From Clostridiaceae bacterium (GTDB lineage Bacteria; Bacillota; Clostridia; Clostridiales; Clostridiaceae): DNA of 64,000 bases. The notes beneath the pieces are model-generated. The model worked only from the letters and a program-made list of their open reading frames with translations. It had not been told where the DNA came from and ran no database searches. Location: positions 62,001 to 126,000 of the forward strand of contig CABIZX010000004.1 of NCBI GenBank assembly GCA_902363375.1, given 5' to 3'. This document shows, piece by piece, positions 31,356 through 40,713 of the stretch (position 1 is the stretch's first letter; every line of letters starts with the position of its first letter). A program made the position numbers and the translations under genes.

Positions 31356-32456
31356 TTATTTAAAGTCAATAACACCTTGTCTTGTAGTAGGTACTGTAAT
31401 TTTACCATCTTTAATTTGAGCTTCAAATTCTTCTGCTTTTTTGATTACTTCAGCATCAGTATTGTCCTTAGTTGTTTCAGCCATACCTACTCCACCTTCT
31501 GCGATTCCAAGAACTTGGCTTCCAGCTTTGAAGTTACCATCTACGATAGATTTAGTTGCATTATAAGTTGCATTGTCAACTCTCTTTAACATTGAAGAAA
31601 GAATTACACTTTTGAATTCTGGAAGTGAAATTGCTTGGTCCATATCAACACCGATAGCCCAAACTTCTTTACCTGAGTCTTTTAATTCTTTAGCTGCTTG
31701 GAACATTCCTATACCAACTCCACCAGCTGCATGATATATTACATCACATCCAGCTCCATATAATGATATAGCTAACTCTTTACCTTTGTTTGTATCAGCA
31801 AAAGAGTCTGCATATTTAACAGTTGTTCCTGGGTTTTTACCATCTGCACTTATAAGTCCTGCAGCAGCTTCTGGGTTAACAGCTTTAACTCCAGCTGCAA
31901 ATCCTGTTTCAAATTTTTGAATTGTTTCAGTGTCTTTTCCACCTATAAATCCAATTTTGTTAGTTTTGGTAGTTAAACCAGCTATAACTCCCATTAAGAA
32001 AGAACCTTCTTCTTCTTTAAAAGTTATAGATAAAACATTTTCAGCATCTACAACTGAGTCAATGATAGCAAATTTTGAATCTGGATTATTTTTAGCCACA
32101 GCTGCAACAGCATCAGCTAATTGATATCCGATTGCGAAAGTTAAATCAGAACCATTATCTATTAAAGCTTGTAAGTTTGGCTCATAATCCTCTTTCTTTT
32201 GTGCTTCAACTGGATTATACTTTATACCAAACTCTTCTTCTGCTTTCTTTACTCCTTCATTTGCTGATTGGTTAAATGATTTATCATTTAATCCACCTTC
32301 ATCTGTTGAAAGTCCTATTGACACTTCTGTTTTAGGAGTATCCTTACCTTCGTTTGCCGTACCTTTGTCATCGCCTCCGTTACCAGCACAACCTACTAAT
32401 AGTGAAGCTGTCATAGCAACTGTTGCCATAAGAGCAACTATTTTTTTCATTTTCAT
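31356..32456 (-). CDS. bmpA: BMP-family nucleoside-binding lipoprotein
   Basis: 366 residues. Signal peptide MKMKKIVALMATVAMTASLL with a lipobox LVGC (lipidated Cys23), then a Gly/Asp/Lys linker and a BmpA/PnrA-type type-1 binding fold: SIGLSTDEGGLNDKSFNQSA (47-66), VEAQKKEDYEPNLQALI, DSKFAIID, IGFIGGKD and VIYHAAGGVGIGMFQAA. It captures nucleosides outside the membrane for the ABC transporter encoded just downstream. RBS GGAGGG before the ATG. The leader holds a 12-bp A/T inverted repeat near 32497-32535. Confidence 0.92.
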   Translation of the reverse strand: MKMKKIVALMATVAMTASLLVGCAGNGGDDKGTANEGKDTPKTEVSIGLSTDEGGLNDKSFNQSANEGVKKAEEEFGIKYNPVEAQKKEDYEPNLQALIDNGSDLTFAIGYQLADAVAAVAKNNPDSKFAIIDSVVDAENVLSITFKEEEGSFLMGVIAGLTTKTNKIGFIGGKDTETIQKFETGFAAGVKAVNPEAAAGLISADGKNPGTTVKYADSFADTNKGKELAISLYGAGCDVIYHAAGGVGIGMFQAAKELKDSGKEVWAIGVDMDQAISLPEFKSVILSSMLKRVDNATYNATKSIVDGNFKAGSQVLGIAEGGVGMAETTKDNTDAEVIKKAEEFEAQIKDGKITVPTTRQGVIDFK

Positions 32457-32623
32457 TTTAAACCCTCCTGAAATAAATAAGTAATAAATATATAAAATTT
32501 TTATTATAGTATGTATTATATCCTAATAAAAATTTTTTATCATTCATAATCGTATATGCTATACTATTTAATTTCATATATTCATATGCTGAATATACCA
32601 TAATTTTCTGTAAAAATCAAATA

Positions 32624-32651
32624 AAATTGACTGTAAATTTACAGTCAATTT
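32624..32651 (-). terminator. Terminator of the glycine reductase operon
   Basis: A 28-base perfect palindrome centred on TGTAAATTTACA lies just after the grdD stop; on the minus strand it ends in ATTTTATTT. Confidence 0.7.
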
Positions 32652-32669
32652 CATTTTTCTACTTATATT

Positions 32670-33833
32670 TTACGAAACAAATTCAGCCTTCTTCAATACA
32701 TCTTGAGCTTTTACTCCATCTTCATCTGCTACAAGTACTATTGGTCCTGTACAGCCCATTCCACTCTCTGAATAGATACCTTCTTTCCAAAGTGCTTTAC
32801 ATGCGTTTTCAAGTTCAAGTATATCAATTCCTGCTATAGAGAAAGTTACGACCTTTTTAGGTGGCATTTTCACTTCTTCCTCTTCTTGCGGTTTACTAGC
32901 TTTTTTTGTAGTTTTATCTATAAGTTCTTTTAATCCAAATCCATTAGCTACTTTAAATTCATCTCTAGCTATATCTAAAACTTTATTTTCCGCACAAGTT
33001 GCACAGAATCTTAAAGCCTCTGAAATAAGAGGTGCCCCTGATGCTCTTGAAACTATGTTAACTAATTTATCATAATTTTCTCCAATACCAGGTCCATATC
33101 CAGCTCCTACAGTTTCATAATTTCCCCCTGTAGTAAATGATGAGAATACTTTAACTAATAAATTTCCTGTTAATGAATCGCAAACCATAACATCTGGAGT
33201 TCCTGCTAGAAGATCGTTTCCTCTCATTACAGCTCCACCATCAGCTCTTAGTGACTCAGTAAAGGATATATCATATCCACTCTCTTGAACTTCTCTTAAA
33301 ATTCTTTCTACTTGTCTAGCTCCATCAAGATTTAATATTCCAACCTTTGGATTCTTAATTCCATTAGCTTTAGCTACAGATATTCCAGATATAGCGTTTT
33401 TAACCATACCTTCAACCCTATTTGTAGAAGTAGTTCCTGTAGTTGTAGCTATTATCATTTCTCTTCCTGTACCTGGAGTCATTACCTTACCTACTGTTGA
33501 AACTCCTATAGGAAAATCAAAGTGTTGTGTAACACAGCCATCTAGCTCTCCACTTTCTAACATAGCTGTCATCTTTTTATGCCCTTCTTCAGCTGTTTCT
33601 ACTTCTACAACTTCAAAATCAGCATCTACTTTAGTTCCAATTAAAACTATATCAAAATCACCGTACTTTACCTTTGCAAGTTCGGCAGCTTTAACCATTT
33701 CTTCAACTCCATGTTCAGAACCTAATATAGTTAAGCCTATTCTAACCTTTTTCTTAAATTGTCCGCTTTTTATTCCTGTTGCTATATCATTAAATACTTC
33801 AGCAATCATTGCTTTAGTAGCATTTTGACTCAT
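32670..33833 (-). CDS. grdD: Glycine reductase complex protein C, alpha subunit
   Basis: 387 residues, PlsX-like fold. With GrdC it forms protein C, which takes the carboxymethyl-selenoether from protein A and releases acetyl phosphate, the energy-yielding step of glycine reduction. Seen: VRIGLTILGSEHGVEEMVKA (30-49), VSTVGKVMTPGTGREMIIAT, VGILNLDGARQVER, the DVMVCDSLTGNLLVKVFSSF segment typical of PlsX relatives and the ALRFCATCAENK Cys pair. After a Lys/Glu-rich linker (about 310-325) an extra C-terminal segment of about 60 residues follows. Last gene of the operon. Confidence 0.93.
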   Translation of the reverse strand: MSQNATKAMIAEVFNDIATGIKSGQFKKKVRIGLTILGSEHGVEEMVKAAELAKVKYGDFDIVLIGTKVDADFEVVEVETAEEGHKKMTAMLESGELDGCVTQHFDFPIGVSTVGKVMTPGTGREMIIATTTGTTSTNRVEGMVKNAISGISVAKANGIKNPKVGILNLDGARQVERILREVQESGYDISFTESLRADGGAVMRGNDLLAGTPDVMVCDSLTGNLLVKVFSSFTTGGNYETVGAGYGPGIGENYDKLVNIVSRASGAPLISEALRFCATCAENKVLDIARDEFKVANGFGLKELIDKTTKKASKPQEEEEVKMPPKKVVTFSIAGIDILELENACKALWKEGIYSESGMGCTGPIVLVADEDGVKAQDVLKKAEFVS

Positions 33834-33892
33834 TTCTACACCCCGTTTCTTTAATAACCTCTTTTATTTAAAGAGATAAATTAATAATTTTA

Positions 33893-33925
33893 AATTTCAG
33901 AAGGAGTAACCTCCTTCTGAATTTA
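33893..33925 (-). other. Intercistronic hairpin grdC-grdD
   Basis: AATTTCAGAAGGAG and its CTCCTTCTGAAATT-type complement form a stem of about 14 bp around a three-base loop between the two genes. Confidence 0.6.
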
Positions 33926-33931
33926 AAGGCT

Positions 33932-35476
33932 CTATTTATCAGAGTTCATTAAAAAGCTTGCAAAATCTTTCATAGCATCTGCTACCATTGATTTAACTTC
34001 TTCCTTGCTTACTCCTGATTCATTTTCTAGTTTTCCAGTGTTCTTTTCAACTAGTATAGAAACTCCATCAAATAAGTTAGTCATTCTTCCTAAGAAAAGA
34101 CTTCCTTTTCCTATTATCATAAAGTTATTTAAATCTCCGTTTTTAATATGCTCTATTCCATGTCCTACTATTGGCACTCCAGATGGAATATGTCCTTGAG
34201 TTGGTGCAAATCCTTGGTATCCATGAGCTTTTATAAATTCTGGTAACTCTTTTCTATCTAATTGACCTTTTTTAACAGCTAAAGCGCCAATCATTTTATA
34301 GTTTTGAGTTGGTACATCTCCAGCACCTGCTGGTTCAGTAATATCTGGTGTTTGCATTTCTGGTGCATATTTATCTACATCTGTAACTTTAAGTCCAGCT
34401 GCAGTTAATGGATCAAGTACTAACGCTTCTAGTACTGCTTGTGGAGAAGCTCCATGACCAATTGTATGTCTTCCTATTATATCAGTTCTTAAAACTGGAC
34501 TTACTCCATCATTTTCAGATACTAGGATAGCAAATCCACCTAGACAATCTTCAAGTACAGGTAACTCCTTCTTTATATGGTCCTTACCATTCATTCCAAG
34601 TTTAGCAGTAGCTCCACCTGCAATTACTAATACATTTTTGAATATTCCACTCTTAACAAGTGATGCTGCATTAATTAAAGCATGAGTAGGTCCTGCACAG
34701 AATCCTCTCATATCTGAGCCAGTAGCTCCAGAAAGTCCTATAACCTCACCTATAGATTTAGCAACGTTTCCGCCACCTCTTTGGTTCATATCACCTATTG
34801 CTTCTTCTGAGCATTCTATTATATATCCTATCTCTTCTACAGGAATATCTAAATTGTCAACTAGATGCATTCCAGCAAGCACTCCTGAAGATTTAACTGC
34901 TAAGTTTTCAAGCATGTAGTGAGCTGAAAGGTTTGGATCAAACTCATGAGCTCTTCTTACACATCCTACAAGTTTTCCATCTATATATAATCCTTCTGCT
35001 CCAGAATTATTAACCAAATCTTCAACCTTAGTCATTTCGTCGCCAGTAATTTTATCTAATTTTGCATTTAATAATGGATGTTTAGCTAACTTTTCTTTTA
35101 TACCTTCAGCAAATGATGCCTCTAATACTACTAAGTCAAATACATCAGAGATTTTCATTAAACCATAGAATTCATCTTGTGGCATTATTTCTCCAAGTTT
35201 ACCAAATCTATTGGCATTCTCTATATTCTTTCCAACCCATGGTCTTGGCATTTCGCCTAGCTCTTCTGGTGTAATGTTTCCTATATAAGTTTGGTTTGGT
35301 GCATACCCTACTACCTCTTCAAAACTTCTTAAATGCTCTTTTATAGCCTTTAAATATTCTGAATTGGGATTTGTTTGTTTTTCTAGTGTTTGTGTAGTCC
35401 CATTATGTATTACCATATCTGGAGTATTCACTAAAATATAAGATGCTTTCTTTATAACTGGAAAATTCATTTTCAA
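33932..35476 (-). CDS. grdC: Glycine reductase complex protein C, beta subunit
   Basis: 514 residues, FabH/thiolase-like fold, partner of GrdD in acetyl-phosphate formation. Seen: the N-terminal KASYILVNTPDMVIHNGTTQ (10-29), the MRGFCAGPTHALINAASLVKSG region carrying the thiolase-type active-site Cys, LVIAGGATAKLGMNGKDH and the late GHIPSGVPIVGHGIEHI with its His. RBS AGGGAGGTTG before the ATG. It is preceded by a gap of about 165 bases with a hairpin. Confidence 0.93.
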   Translation of the reverse strand: MKMNFPVIKKASYILVNTPDMVIHNGTTQTLEKQTNPNSEYLKAIKEHLRSFEEVVGYAPNQTYIGNITPEELGEMPRPWVGKNIENANRFGKLGEIMPQDEFYGLMKISDVFDLVVLEASFAEGIKEKLAKHPLLNAKLDKITGDEMTKVEDLVNNSGAEGLYIDGKLVGCVRRAHEFDPNLSAHYMLENLAVKSSGVLAGMHLVDNLDIPVEEIGYIIECSEEAIGDMNQRGGGNVAKSIGEVIGLSGATGSDMRGFCAGPTHALINAASLVKSGIFKNVLVIAGGATAKLGMNGKDHIKKELPVLEDCLGGFAILVSENDGVSPVLRTDIIGRHTIGHGASPQAVLEALVLDPLTAAGLKVTDVDKYAPEMQTPDITEPAGAGDVPTQNYKMIGALAVKKGQLDRKELPEFIKAHGYQGFAPTQGHIPSGVPIVGHGIEHIKNGDLNNFMIIGKGSLFLGRMTNLFDGVSILVEKNTGKLENESGVSKEEVKSMVADAMKDFASFLMNSDK

Positions 35477-35596
35477 TTCAACCTCCCTTAATAATGTGCC
35501 TTATTTAAATTAATTTTGTAATTTGCACAATCTATAATAAATAGATAATCTATTCATTGTACATTGTGCAAACTAATCACTTCTATATTCATATAT

Positions 35597-35633
35597 TTAG
35601 TAATTAGGGGATAACCCCTAATTACTAAATTAT
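35597..35633 (-). other. Intercistronic hairpin grdB-grdC
   Basis: TTTAGTAATTAGGGG and CCCCTAATTACTAAA form a perfect 15-bp stem around a 4-base loop, just after the grdB stop. No U run; more likely an mRNA stability or processing element than a strong terminator. Confidence 0.6.
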
Positions 35634-35641
35634 AATTTGAA

Positions 35642-36946
35642 TTATTCAAATATTTTTTGTCCATCAACTTCTGTTTCAAGAGCTTTTAGAGCTTTTTCAA
35701 CAAGTTTTCTTCTTAATGCAAATTCATCCTCTTTTGATAAGTTTGGATTTCCAAGTGGGTGAGGAATAGCAATTGTAGGAACTATTCTATTAGCTCCAAC
35801 AGTTAAAGATACTGGAGTAATAGTACACATATGAACTACTGGAAGTCCAGCTCTTTCTATTTCTTTAACAAGCGTTGCACCGCAACGTGTACAAGTTCCT
35901 CACGTAGAAGTTAATATAACTGCATCTACTCCGTCAGCTATTAATTCTTTAGCTGCATACTCACCATATTTTTTAGAAGATGCAACAGCAGTACCATTAC
36001 CAACTGTTGAATAGAAGTATCTGTGTAAAGATCCTATCTTTCCTTCTTTTTCAAGTTGTCTTAGAACATCTACAGGGATAACTCTATCTGGATCCTCATT
36101 AGCATACACTGGATCGTGTCCTCCGTGTGCTGTTTCAAAAGTTTCACTAGTTAAATCATTAATTCCATCTATGTCATATTTACCGATCTTAGAAGCTGAA
36201 GATGACTCAATGTGGTCAGGATTTCCTTTTGGAACTATACCACCAGATGTAACTATAGCAATTTTAGCTTTAGTTATATCTTTTATTGCTGGCATTGGAT
36301 CAACTCTATCGAAGTCAGGCATTTTAAATTCAGTAACGAACTCTTCACCTTTTAACTTCTTAACAAGCATATCAACAGCTCTCTTTGATCCTCTTTCAGC
36401 TGCAAAGTAGTTCTTTCTTATTCCTCTTTCGATGTAGCTATCTTCTACTGGAGAACCTATTTCTTCACCTTTAGCTAATTTAATAGCTAATTTAGCCATT
36501 TTAGGTAGAGCATCTCTCATACCTACTGCACTGTTTTTTGTAGAAATAAGGTATACATCTTTTTTGTACATATCTGCACCTGGGTTTTCAATGTACATTC
36601 CAGATAAAACTGGTATATTTAATTCTTCTTTAACAGTTTTACATACATCTCCGCAAGCAACTCCATATCTTCCAGCATTAAATGCAGGTCCAGCTATAAA
36701 TAAATCTGGGCTGTATTTTTTAACCATTTCGATAATTTCTGCTTTTGCTTCTTTTGTATTTTCTGCGAAATAAGAGTCACCACAAATAACTGTAGCTACT
36801 ATTTCAACATCTTCTTTCTTTAATAATCCATTTAACCCAAGTCCTGGTCCTACAAACCCTTCACGAACCTCAGGTTTAATATCTGCTTTCTCTTCTCCGC
36901 CTATTCCTGCGTAGAATTGGTTTATATAATGAACAACTTTTAACAT
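35642..36946 (-). CDS. grdB: Glycine reductase complex selenoprotein B, gamma subunit
   Basis: 434 residues when TGA at 35900-35902 is read as selenocysteine (residue 349). GrdB is the substrate-specific selenoprotein that binds glycine together with the GrdE products. The context is STUGTCTRCG, i.e. a UxxC motif, and the frame continues for 85 sense codons with native composition to the proper C-terminus. The chosen start at 36946 gives MLKVVHYINQFYAGIGGEEK, the known GrdB beginning, with GGGGGA upstream. An in-frame ATG at 37000 would add 18 residues without support. Located directly after grdA. Confidence 0.94.
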
Positions 36947-37032
36947 AGGTTTTCCCCCTTTCATGGGACTTGCCCTCTTGAAATTTCTTTCTTTGGCCAA
37001 TTAAATTTAATATTTTCTATTAAAATTATTTA

Positions 37033-37500
37033 TTAAAGATATTTACAGAATTGATCTCTTACATTTTTAACTTCTTCTATGATTGCATCTACATCAAGAA
37101 CCATTTCCATCATTCCGCATTGCTCATCATAGATTGTTGCATCACACTCATCTTTAATTTCTGGCTCTACAACGTGATATACAGATAATCCAAGGTCAAC
37201 TCCTGCTAAAGGACCTGCAAATGTAGGGTCACCTGCAGAAACTGTTTCAGCAGATAATCCAGATGCTTCTGCTTCTGCTCCACCTATTACTACAACCATA
37301 TTTTCTGCGCCATATTTTTCAGTTAAATCTTTAACTCTTTGTTGGATCTCCAGATCCATTGCACCTGCAGCTGTTCAGACAAAGCACTCTGTTGATGCAA
37401 AAACAACTTCTGCTCCTGCTGATTTAACGCAAGCTTCTATAGCTGGTCCTGGTATTCCGTCTCTATCTCCTATACAGATAGCTTTTTTTCCTTGTAACAT
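37033..37500 (-). CDS. grdA: Glycine reductase complex selenoprotein A
   Basis: 155 residues with selenocysteine at position 42, encoded by TGA at 37375-37377. Protein A is the small acidic carrier that takes the carboxymethyl group from protein B onto its selenol and is re-reduced by thioredoxin. The start ATG at 37500 gives [20 protein letters not shown]; the redox motif is C39-F-V-U42, followed by [10 protein letters not shown] standard gene finder would report only the 108-residue piece after the TGA. RBS AAGGAGA precedes the ATG. Confidence 0.95.
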
Positions 37501-37564
37501 AATATCTATCTCCTTTTCACTGTGTTTATAATCAATAAACTAAACTTTTAGTCTTACTTTTGAA

Positions 37565-38860
37565 TTAATATCCTTTAGCTGTTAAGTAGTTGAATCCAAC
37601 TTCGCTAGTTGCTCCAGTTATAACCTGAATTTCAGCTTCGATTGATCCATCTTCTCTTAAGCTTCCCATGTGTCCACCAGCAATAATATTTGCAGCATCT
37701 ACATGACCAATTACTCTCTTCATAGGTGGTAAAATAATAACTTCGTTAGCATTTCCTCCAGTTACTACCGCATCACCTTTTGGAGTTGAATCTGCTAATG
37801 ATTGAGACATACCGTCTTGACCAGCATATTCATCTGTTACTAAAACAGTTTTAACGCCTTTAGCTGTAATCTTATTACAGTTCATAACTAAGTCAGCATC
37901 TGGGTTTCCAAATCCTTCCTCAGAGATTATTGCAGCATCTGCTCCTAAGAATTCTACTAATTTAGCAACCATATTTGATGATCTTTCTTTATCAGCTAGA
38001 TATACGTTTTCATTTGTTATAACGCAACCTAAGAAGTTAAAGTCCTTACCATGTCTTTCATATAAATCTTCTATTATTGGATGGTTCATATGCACATAAC
38101 TTGGGTTTTTATCACATGCAGATACGCAGTTTCCACTTACGATTGCTCCATCAAATACTTCTGTTGGATAAATAAATGTAGGAATTATTTTCTTAGCATC
38201 TACTCCATATACATAAGTATCATGTAATAATCCTTGTGTTTGAAGCATGTATACATATACAACCTTAGGTAATTCTGGGTACTGTTGAACTTGTTGTAAA
38301 AGTGGTAATGTTTCATAAGTTTTTACTTCATCAGGCTCAACATTCTTTCCTGCTTTTCCAAGGTATGTAGCTGCCTTAAAACCTATAGTTCTTACTGCTT
38401 CTTCATGATCGTGTTGTAATATACCTTCTTTAGGTTCACATATTACTACTAAATTGTTTGTTTTTGAGAATGGTGTGTATTTAGCACCCTCTCCACTCAT
38501 GTCAACTATACCTTCTTGGAAACCAACAATTTTACCAGTAGTTACAACTGCAGCTCCTTTTAAAACATGAGTTCTACCAGAACCTACTGTATCCACTTTG
38601 CTAATGAAGCCTGGGAATATTCCGCCATTTCCTTCAACTTTAACTCTTGGTTCAACTACGTCTTTTACAGGTATTATTCTAACTTCCTCACCTGGTCTTG
38701 CTATATCAAAATCGATACTCGCAATTCTTTCATCTCCAGATACTTCATTTAATAATTCCTCTTTGTTTACATAAAGAACTCCATTCTCAACTTTTGTTTC
38801 TGCTCCAAATTGAAGATCCTTAATAAATATTTTTCCAATCTCTAGACGCAAAACCTTCAC
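37565..38860 (-). CDS. grdE: Glycine reductase complex protein B, alpha/beta proprotein
   Basis: 431 residues. GrdE is made as a proprotein that cleaves itself at an Asn-Cys or similar bond; the new N-terminal Cys becomes the pyruvoyl group that forms a Schiff base with glycine. The cleavage region reads VSGNCVSACDKNPSY with Cys245, very close to the position in characterised GrdE proteins. The N-terminal part starts MKVLRLEIGKIFIKDLQFG. RBS GGAGGTGAAGG upstream of the ATG. Lies between trxA and grdA. Confidence 0.94.
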   Translation of the reverse strand: MKVLRLEIGKIFIKDLQFGAETKVENGVLYVNKEELLNEVSGDERIASIDFDIARPGEEVRIIPVKDVVEPRVKVEGNGGIFPGFISKVDTVGSGRTHVLKGAAVVTTGKIVGFQEGIVDMSGEGAKYTPFSKTNNLVVICEPKEGILQHDHEEAVRTIGFKAATYLGKAGKNVEPDEVKTYETLPLLQQVQQYPELPKVVYVYMLQTQGLLHDTYVYGVDAKKIIPTFIYPTEVFDGAIVSGNCVSACDKNPSYVHMNHPIIEDLYERHGKDFNFLGCVITNENVYLADKERSSNMVAKLVEFLGADAAIISEEGFGNPDADLVMNCNKITAKGVKTVLVTDEYAGQDGMSQSLADSTPKGDAVVTGGNANEVIILPPMKRVIGHVDAANIIAGGHMGSLREDGSIEAEIQVITGATSEVGFNYLTAKGY

Positions 38861-38895
38861 CTCCTAAAAATATATAGGTCACTTTTTATTTATTA

Positions 38896-38924
38896 AAAGA
38901 TGGGAGGTACACCTCCTCATCTAA
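38896..38924 (-). other. Intercistronic hairpin trxA-grdE
   Basis: On the minus strand AGATGAGGAGGT and ACCTCCCATCT pair over about 11 bp (one mismatch) around a tiny loop, followed by TTTTAATAAA. It lies between trxA and grdE. Confidence 0.5.
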
Positions 38925-38961
38925 TAACCATTTTAAAACTTAAACCTTTTGATAATTTAAA

Positions 38962-39291
38962 CTATAATGTTTCGTAGTACTCTTTAATGAATCCTTCGAT
39001 ATCATCTAAAGTAGCAATTTTGTCTGGAGTTATTGTAGCAACACAAGCTCCTCCATTATAAATTTTCATAGTTGGAAGTCCTAGAACTTTTTGTCCTATA
39101 GCTACTCTTCTTGCTCCACCAATATTTAAGCTAGCAAATTTAATTTTGTCACTATATTTTGGCTCTAAATCATGAACTCCTGGCATTAAAGAAATACATA
39201 TTTCGCACTTATCTCCCCAAAAATCCACGAAAACTGGTTTATCGCTGTTTAAAACTTCTGATTCAAAATTGTCTTTGTTTAATTCTATCAT
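38962..39291 (-). CDS. trxA: Thioredoxin of the glycine reductase system
   Basis: 109 residues, thioredoxin fold. Reduces protein A during glycine turnover, receiving electrons from TrxB. The active site is DFWGDKCEICISLMPG: CEIC near residues 31-34 replaces the usual WCGPC, so both flanking Trp and the central Gly-Pro are changed. The cis-Pro loop GLPTMKIYNGG and the late GGACVATITPDK are normal. Atypical thioredoxins are known from glycine-reducing clostridia such as Peptoclostridium acidaminophilum, so the change is probably adaptive. Located 77 bases after trxB. Confidence 0.92.
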   Translation of the reverse strand: MIELNKDNFESEVLNSDKPVFVDFWGDKCEICISLMPGVHDLEPKYSDKIKFASLNIGGARRVAIGQKVLGLPTMKIYNGGACVATITPDKIATLDDIEGFIKEYYETL

Positions 39292-39368
39292 TACATTCTA
39301 CCTGCCTTTCATAATCTTAAATAATATTTATATGTTATATAATTTACCTAAAGTAAATAAATTATATT

Positions 39369-40292
39369 CTAATGTAAATTTTCTATATAGTGTTCTGCAT
39401 TAGTAGCTGCTATTGCTCCATCTGCTGCTGCTGTGATTACTTGTCTTAATGATTTTTCTCTAACATCTCCTGCAGCAAACACTCCTGGTATGTTTGTTCT
39501 CATTTCTTCGTCAGTTATAATGTCTCCTCTTTCAGTCATATTTATCTTGCCTTTAAATAATTCTGATATTGGTAAGTATCCAACGAATACAAAGCAACCA
39601 TTAACATCTAAAGTGCTAACTTCACCAGTTTTAATATTTTTAATAGTTAAGTTTTCAAGTATCTCTTCACCATTAGCTTCTTCAACAACAGAATCCCAAA
39701 TAAATTTTATTTTTGGATTAGCAAAAGCCTTTTCTTGTAGTGATTTGGCTGCTCTTAAAGAATCTCTTCTGTGAATTACAGTAACACTTTCACCGAACTT
39801 AGCAAGATATATAGCTTCAGTAATAGCTGAATCTCCACCACCAATTACAGCAATGTCTAAATCAGTAAAGAAGTCTGCGTCACAAGTAGCACAATAAGAA
39901 ACTCCTCTTCCTCTTAACTCTATCTCATTTTTAAATCCACCAAGTCTTGGAGTTGCTCCAGTTGCTATTATTATAGTCTTAGCTTGGTATTCACCTTTTC
40001 TACATTTAATAACTTTAACATTACCTTCTAAAACTGTTTCCACTACCTCATCTTTAACAAACTCTGTACCAAAATCTTCTGCTTGTTGTCTCATTCTTTG
40101 GCTTAACGCTGTTCCAGTACATTCTTCAATTGAACCCGGATAATTTTCCAACTCATCAGTTGTTGTCGCCTGGCCGCCGTATTTAGCTCTTTCAATGATT
40201 AACGTTTTCATTCTTGATCTTGAAGCATATAATCCTGCTGATAGTCCTGCAGGTCCTCCTCCAATTATTATAGTATCATAAATTTGTGACAT
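39369..40292 (-). CDS. trxB: Thioredoxin reductase
   Basis: 307 residues, low-molecular-weight flavoprotein. Seen: FAD-binding IIGGGPAGLSAGLYASR (10-26), redox CATC in VSYCATCDADFF (about 133-144), NADPH-binding VIGGGDSAITEAIYLA and the C-terminal VFAAGDVREKSLRQVITAAADGAIAA. Passes electrons from NADPH to the adjacent TrxA and so to glycine reductase. Lies 15 bases after grdX. RBS AGGGAGGTATATTA before the ATG. Confidence 0.95.
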   Translation of the reverse strand: MSQIYDTIIIGGGPAGLSAGLYASRSRMKTLIIERAKYGGQATTTDELENYPGSIEECTGTALSQRMRQQAEDFGTEFVKDEVVETVLEGNVKVIKCRKGEYQAKTIIIATGATPRLGGFKNEIELRGRGVSYCATCDADFFTDLDIAVIGGGDSAITEAIYLAKFGESVTVIHRRDSLRAAKSLQEKAFANPKIKFIWDSVVEEANGEEILENLTIKNIKTGEVSTLDVNGCFVFVGYLPISELFKGKINMTERGDIITDEEMRTNIPGVFAAGDVREKSLRQVITAAADGAIAATNAEHYIENLH

Positions 40293-40307
40293 ATTAATAT
40301 ACCTCCC

Positions 40308-40685
40308 TTAGTTAATAGCATGATCTATTAAGTCTGAATCTATTAATTGAAAATCTGCTAATATTTTTTCACTCCATTTTGGAATGTTAAAATCTTTTAA
40401 AAATTTCTCTGTTGTAGCTATAGAGTTTTCTATGATTTCTAGTGACTGCAAATCAACTCCATTAACAACATCTATAGAAATACAAACTGTTCTATAAGGA
40501 GTTTCATTAGGTTTTACACTTCCCATTAAAGGATGGGTAAGAAGCCTATTTCCCTTATGAATATAATCTCTCACTTTTTTTAGTATATCCAACTGAGGAA
40601 CATCTATAAACTCGACCTTATACTTTTTCCTAAATTTTTCTTTAGACATGGGATTATTAGTTACAATAAATAGTGGCTCTATCAC
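40308..40685 (-). CDS. grdX: GrdX family protein
   Basis: 125 residues, first gene of the glycine reductase operon. GrdX proteins occur only with grd genes and have no established function. Seen: FIVTNNPMSKEKF near 6-18, DVPQLDILKKVRDYIHKGNR and HPLMGSVKPNETPYRTV near 50-66, which are typical of the family. No signal peptide. It starts with GTG at 40685, with TAGGAGG nine bases upstream, directly after the riboswitch expression platform. Confidence 0.88.
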   Translation of the reverse strand: MIEPLFIVTNNPMSKEKFRKKYKVEFIDVPQLDILKKVRDYIHKGNRLLTHPLMGSVKPNETPYRTVCISIDVVNGVDLQSLEIIENSIATTEKFLKDFNIPKWSEKILADFQLIDSDLIDHAIN

Positions 40686-40713
40686 TTAAATACCTCCTAA
40701 TTAGTGAACACAA

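Noticed and set aside
36947..37000. 18-codon N-terminal extension of GrdB
   Set aside because: ATG 36946 has the GGGGGA site and gives the family's normal N-terminus; the extension includes that site.
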